A stretch of DNA of 9,516 nt, taken from NCBI GenBank assembly GCA_003648985.1, contig QMQQ01000020.1:1-9516 (forward strand), in the 5' to 3' direction. The stretch comes from Candidatus Woesearchaeota archaeon. Its GTDB lineage: Archaea > Nanobdellota > Nanobdellia > Woesearchaeales > B54-G15. The notes beneath the pieces were generated by a model. The model was given only the letters and a program-made list of their open reading frames with translations. It was not told the origin of the DNA and ran no database searches. Both the position numbers and the translations under genes were made by a program. Numbering within the stretch: the stretch's first letter is position 1; every line of letters begins with the position of its first letter. This document shows positions 5,989-9,516 of this stretch, piece by piece.

Positions 5989-6708
5989 ATGAGAAAAGCA
6001 CGGGAAGAATGGAAGGTTTATGGTGGTGTTTTTGATAAAGCAACATACGAGTTTTTGTTTAGGTTAGCAGGAAAAGGATTGTTTGACAGGCTTGAGAGTC
6101 CTCTTTCAATAGGAAAGGAAAGCAATGTCTTTAGTGCTGTAGGCAAGCATGGAAGGGTCGCTGTTAAAATCTATAGGGTTACTGCATGTGATTTTAACAG
6201 AATGTATGATTATATCAGATATGATCCAAGATTTAGAGTTGTAAAGAAAAGGAGAAAGGTTGTCTTTGCATGGGCTTTAAGAGAGTATAGGAATTTGTTT
6301 AGGGCTAGAAATGCTGGTGTAAGAGTTCCAGCGCCGTTTGGCGTGCTGAATAATGTCTTGATTGAGGAATTCATCGGCTATGAAGATGAACATGGCAGGG
6401 GAGTAAGTGCTCCAAAGTTAAAGGATGCAATTCCTGAAGATATTGATGGGTTTTTTAATGATTTGTTGAAAAATTTGAAGTTGCTTTATAAGGCTGGATT
6501 GGTTCATGGAGATCTTTCTGCGTTTAATATTCTGAATCATGATGAAACGCCAGTATTGATTGACCTATCGCAAGGAACGGTTGATAGGAATCCTTATTTT
6601 AACAGTTATTGGGAAAGAGATGTGAAAGTGATCTGTAATTTTTTTAATAAAATAGGTTTGAAGGTTGATCCTGTAGATGTTTTAAAAGAGATAAAGTTTA
6701 AAAAGTAA
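5989..6708 (+). CDS. rio1: RIO1-family serine/threonine protein kinase
   Basis: Rio1 is an atypical protein kinase/ATPase that acts in final maturation of the small ribosomal subunit. 239 residues from ATG 5989; two TTG codons at 5977 and 5980 are alternative starts. The N-terminal helical lead-in carries EEWKVYGGVFDK. The ATP-binding loop is SIGKESNVFSA (40-50). The invariant Lys is in VAVKIYR (Lys60). The hinge region is LIEEFIG (124-130). The RIO-type catalytic loop is VHGDLSAFN (172-180, Asp175 and Asn180). The metal-binding loop is LIDLSQG (190-196, Asp192). As usual for RIO kinases, the classical activation loop is absent. All key residues are intact and the length matches archaeal Rio1. 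It leads the rio1-KH-top6B cluster, with the KH gene 18 nt downstream. Confidence 0.96.
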   Translation: MRKAREEWKVYGGVFDKATYEFLFRLAGKGLFDRLESPLSIGKESNVFSAVGKHGRVAVKIYRVTACDFNRMYDYIRYDPRFRVVKKRRKVVFAWALREYRNLFRARNAGVRVPAPFGVLNNVLIEEFIGYEDEHGRGVSAPKLKDAIPEDIDGFFNDLLKNLKLLYKAGLVHGDLSAFNILNHDETPVLIDLSQGTVDRNPYFNSYWERDVKVICNFFNKIGLKVDPVDVLKEIKFKK

Positions 6709-6726
6709 GGTTGAGGCGAGATTTTT

Positions 6727-7254
6727 ATGGAGTTTAGTTATAAGCTAAAGATTCCAAAGGAAAGGGTTGCTATTTTGATTGGCAAAAAAGGAAAAGTTAA
6801 AAAAGATATTGAACGGGCAACAAAAACAAAAGTGATTATTGATTCAGAAGAAGGAGAGGTCACTATTCAAGGCGATGACGCGCTTGGACTTTATACTGCA
6901 AGAGAAATCGTTAAAGCAATAGGTAGGGGATTTAATCCAGAGATTGCAATGCTTTTGCTCAAAGGAGATTATGCTTTTGATCTGGTTGATATTGGCGATT
7001 ATGCTAAGACAAAGAAGGATTTAGTTCGGTTAAAAGGTAGAGTGATTGGTGAAGGAGGAAAGAGCAGAAGACATATAGAGGACTTGACCAATACAAATAT
7101 AGTTGTTTATGGAAAAACAATTGGAATAATTGGAAAGGCTGAAGATGTTGTTATTGCAAGAAAGGCTGTTGTTGGTTTGCTTGAAGGAAGCAAGCATGCA
7201 ACTGTTTATAGAATGATTGAAAGAAAAAGAAGAGAGGCCAAATATTTGATTTGA
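6727..7254 (+). CDS. Double KH-domain rRNA-processing protein (Pno1/Krr1 family)
   Basis: Archaeal relative of eukaryotic Pno1(Dim2)/Krr1, which bind pre-rRNA near the 3' end of 16S/18S RNA and work with Rio1 and Nob1. 175 residues. The first KH domain has the RNA-gripping loop IGKKGK (18-23). The second has IGEGGK (107-112) within RVIGEGGKSRRHIEDLTNTN. The family linker GRGFNPEIAMLLL (67-79) is present. The C-terminus is basic (RMIERKRREAKYLI). GAGG at 6713-6716 sits 10 nt before the ATG as a ribosome binding site. It lies between rio1 and top6B, a conserved archaeal arrangement, and its stop is one base from the top6B ATG, so translation is likely coupled. Both GxxG loops are intact and the length is normal. 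Confidence 0.93.
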   Translation: MEFSYKLKIPKERVAILIGKKGKVKKDIERATKTKVIIDSEEGEVTIQGDDALGLYTAREIVKAIGRGFNPEIAMLLLKGDYAFDLVDIGDYAKTKKDLVRLKGRVIGEGGKSRRHIEDLTNTNIVVYGKTIGIIGKAEDVVIARKAVVGLLEGSKHATVYRMIERKRREAKYLI

Positions 7255-7255
7255 A

Positions 7256-9516
7256 ATGAAAAAACCAGCTGCAATCGAACTTGCAAAAAAGCAAAAGGAG
7301 ATTTCAGTAGCTGAATTTTTCGAAAAGAACAGGCATTTGCTTGGATTTGACAATAAGAAGAAGGCGTTGCTTACGACAGTTAAGGAAGCTGTTGATAATG
7401 CACTTGATGCTTGCGAAGAAGCAGGAATTCTTCCTGAGGTTATGGTAGAGGTTATTGATATGGAGCCAAATAATAGCAAGAAGCATATCAGCGGCGGAAG
7501 ATATAGAATTATAGTTGAGGATAATGGTCCTGGAATACTTAAGGGGCAGATCCCAAATATTTTTGCAAAGCTGCTTTACGGAAGTAAGTTCCATACTTTA
7601 AGGCAATCTCTAACAGGAGACGAACCAATAATCGTAAAGCAGGACGGAAAGATAAAGATTGTTAAAATCGGCGATTTGATTGATAAATACATAGATACCG
7701 AAGGGGTGTTTGAATGTAAAAATCTAAACTTGGAAGTTCCTTGTTTCGATTGGAAACAATACAAATATTCATTTAGGCAAGTAAGTCATTTAATTAAACA
7801 TAAAAGAAGAAATGAAATTTATAAAATCACTACATTGTATGGCAAAAATATTAAAGTGACTGGTTGTCATAGCGTTTTTACCATCGATAAAACAACATTA
7901 AAAGTTAAGGAAATACAGGCAAGAGAATTAAAGAAAAACGACATTCTCCTTGCTCCCAAAAAATTAAATATGAATGAAAATATAAAAGAAATTAATATCT
8001 TAGATTACATCGACGAAGATTATGCAAAAAGACGCTATTGGTATTTGTATACAGATAAAAGAATAATTGAAGGAATATTTTCAAGAGCAGAGATAATCCA
8101 TAAAAAGAAAAGAAATAAATCAAGAAAATATTTTAGATTCATCAATAAAAATAAAATTGTTGATATCCTAGAAGAATCTTATAAACAATATATTAAAAAA
8201 GGATTCCTGCCTGTTTGGTTTGTTAAATTCTTAAATGAGAAAATAACTGAAGGTGTTATTAGAACTTATTACCATGGTAAAGAATATGACGTTCCAATAA
8301 TCTGGCCTTTAACAAGGAATTTTATGAAGCTAATCGGATTATTTATTGCAGAAGGTCATTCTGATAAAAGACAGATTGGTTTTACATTCTCAAAGCATGA
8401 AAGAGATTTGGTAAGACTCGTCTGCGATGTTGGGTTTACTTTAGGAGCAAGTTATACAGTAGAAGAGCGATCACGCTCTGTAAGGGTCAAGTTGTTTGGA
8501 GGAATCTTAAGTTATTTATTTAGAAAATGGTGCGGACATGGAGCTAAAAATAAAAAAATTCCTGATTTTGTATTTAGTGCTCCGTATCACTTGAGACAAG
8601 ATTGCCTTGATTATATATACATTGGAGATGGACATAACCCCAAAAACAGAAACATGCTTACTCTGGCTACTACTTCTGAAGAACTTGCTAATCAAGTAAT
8701 CTACCTATGGTTGATGCAGGGAGTTGTAGCAAGTTACGGTAAAAAATCCCAAAAAGGACTTGGCAAGACTCCTAGCACGATGTATTACGTTACTGTCTAT
8801 GGTGATGACATAAACGTATCCAACTATTTCTCAACAAGAAAACCGACAAAGAGAAGGAAGTGCGATATTAATTCGAGACTGCTCTTAAAATTATTAGGGA
8901 TTCCTCAAACCCAACATACTTTGAATTATTTAGAAAAGTTAAAAAGCCTTTCCTTTGATAAGGGGTATAGTAGGAAATATTTCGAAAGATTATTTAACAC
9001 CAAGAAAGTAGGATACAAGCTGAAATTTTTATTAGATAACAATTATTTAGTTAAAACCGCAAACAATACCTACCTCATTACACAGAAAACAAAACAATTA
9101 TGTTATCAACTTCAGAAACTAAAAATACTTTTAGAATCTGATTTTATATTCTTGCCTATTAAAAATATTGAAGTGATTAATGATGGTTTTGAGTATGTTT
9201 ATGATCTATCTGTGCCAGGTTATGAAAATTTTGTAGGTGGATCTGGAGCAATTGCTTGCCATAATAGTAGAGGCCAACAAGGTATAGGTATAAGTGCTGC
9301 TGCACTTTATGCGCAGCTAACAACAGGCAAACCGATCAAGATTTTATCAAGAATTTCTCCAAAGCATAAGGCGCATTATTTTGAATTGAAGATTGATACA
9401 AAAAGAAATCAGCCGGTTGTGTTGAAGGATGATGCTGTTGAATGGAAAAAAGAGCACGGCACAAGAATAGAGCTTGACATAGAAGGGATTTATCAGAAAG
9501 GATTGCAAAGTATTGA
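7256..9516 (+). CDS. top6B: DNA topoisomerase VI subunit B, intein-containing, 3'-truncated by window edge
   Basis: Topo VI (A2B2) relaxes and decatenates DNA by double-strand passage; subunit B is the GHKL ATPase. The frame is open from ATG 7256 to the last base, with the C-terminus outside the window. N-extein (residues 1-117): the N-box KEAVDNALDA (43-52; Glu44, Asn48) and the G1 box VEDNGPGI (87-94), ending in FAKLLYGSKFHTLRQ. C-extein from 9266: SRGQQGIGISAAALY, the glycine-rich third ATP-binding motif, then the start of the GHKL/transducer region. Joining Q117 to S9266 recreates the uninterrupted family sequence KFHTLRQSRGQQGIG. The intervening 553 residues are an intein, so an active ATPase needs protein splicing. 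It starts one base after the KH stop; no good Shine-Dalgarno. Subunit A is expected downstream, outside the window. Confidence 0.95.
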   Translation, partial: MKKPAAIELAKKQKEISVAEFFEKNRHLLGFDNKKKALLTTVKEAVDNALDACEEAGILPEVMVEVIDMEPNNSKKHISGGRYRIIVEDNGPGILKGQIPNIFAKLLYGSKFHTLRQSLTGDEPIIVKQDGKIKIVKIGDLIDKYIDTEGVFECKNLNLEVPCFDWKQYKYSFRQVSHLIKHKRRNEIYKITTLYGKNIKVTGCHSVFTIDKTTLKVKEIQARELKKNDILLAPKKLNMNENIKEINILDYIDEDYAKRRYWYLYTDKRIIEGIFSRAEIIHKKKRNKSRKYFRFINKNKIVDILEESYKQYIKKGFLPVWFVKFLNEKITEGVIRTYYHGKEYDVPIIWPLTRNFMKLIGLFIAEGHSDKRQIGFTFSKHERDLVRLVCDVGFTLGASYTVEERSRSVRVKLFGGILSYLFRKWCGHGAKNKKIPDFVFSAPYHLRQDCLDYIYIGDGHNPKNRNMLTLATTSEELANQVIYLWLMQGVVASYGKKSQKGLGKTPSTMYYVTVYGDDINVSNYFSTRKPTKRRKCDINSRLLLKLLGIPQTQHTLNYLEKLKSLSFDKGYSRKYFERLFNTKKVGYKLKFLLDNNYLVKTANNTYLITQKTKQLCYQLQKLKILLESDFIFLPIKNIEVINDGFEYVYDLSVPGYENFVGGSGAIACHNSRGQQGIGISAAALYAQLTTGKPIKILSRISPKHKAHYFELKIDTKRNQPVVLKDDAVEWKKEHGTRIELDIEGIYQKGLQSI
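7607..9265 (+). mobile_element. Intein with LAGLIDADG homing endonuclease in Top6B
   Basis: A 553-residue in-frame intein. Block A is SLTGDEPIIV (1-10), with Ser1 as nucleophile. Block B is KVTGCHSVF (83-91), carrying the T-x-x-H motif (Thr85, His88). The first LAGLIDADG helix is LIGLFIAEG (242-250, acidic Glu249). Block D-like KKIPDFVF is at 316-323. The second helix is LDYIYIGDG (334-342, Asp341). Block F is YVYDLSVPGYENFVGG (530-545). Block G is GAIACHN (547-553), with the terminal His-Asn followed by the +1 Ser of the C-extein. All splicing and both acidic endonuclease residues look intact, so it is probably splicing-competent and possibly mobile. Residues about 460-500 look like an extra winged-helix segment. 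Codons are richer in TTA, AGA, ATA and AAA than the flanking exteins, consistent with separate acquisition. Confidence 0.94.

Noticed and set aside
1..9516. CRISPR array, insertion sequence or rRNA
   Set aside because: No regularly spaced direct repeats, no transposase-like frame and no rRNA-like sequence are visible.

Overview
The window looks archaeal. It carries an archaeal/eukaryal-type tryptophanyl-tRNA synthetase, archaeal DnaG primase, a HerA-like ATPase, Rio1 kinase, a Pno1/Krr1-type double-KH protein and topoisomerase VI subunit B. Promoters are TATA boxes with A-rich BRE-like flanks, and the DNA is AT-rich. Compact genes, a leaderless-looking gene, tiny membrane proteins and a PlsB-like acyltransferase suggest a DPANN-type (Woesearchaeota/Pacearchaeota-like) genome. 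The lineage is inference, not something the sequence proves.

Layout. (1) Plus strand, 2-2338: the 3' part of trpS (its N-terminus lies before the window), a 61-codon two-helix membrane protein overlapping its stop codon, then a PlsB/PlsC-superfamily acyltransferase with its own TATA box. (2) Minus strand, 2328-5781, reading right to left: an unrecognised membrane-anchored protein with a DxDxDG loop; a 75-nt nested stem structure followed by ACA, with a TATA/BRE promoter about 26 nt upstream, best read as an H/ACA-like guide RNA; then dnaG; then a HerA/DUF87-type ATPase. The ATPase and the acyltransferase converge and overlap by 11 bp. (3) Plus strand, 5910-9516: promoter, rio1, the KH protein gene and top6B, nearly contiguous. 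This is a gene order known from many archaea. Top6B runs off the right edge.

The most striking elements are two. One is the in-frame 553-residue LAGLIDADG intein (7607-9265), which splits the Top6B ATPase between its second and third ATP-binding motifs. The other is the unlabelled structured RNA candidate at 5038-5119 on the minus strand. Two related GC-rich palindromes (5324-5340, inside a gene; 5818-5839, upstream of it) may be copies of a short palindromic repeat family.

Functionally, the right-hand operon joins small-subunit ribosome maturation (Rio1, KH) to DNA topology (Topo VI). The minus-strand block joins RNA/DNA metabolism (DnaG) to a DNA-pumping type ATPase. The left block combines tRNA charging with envelope or lipid genes.
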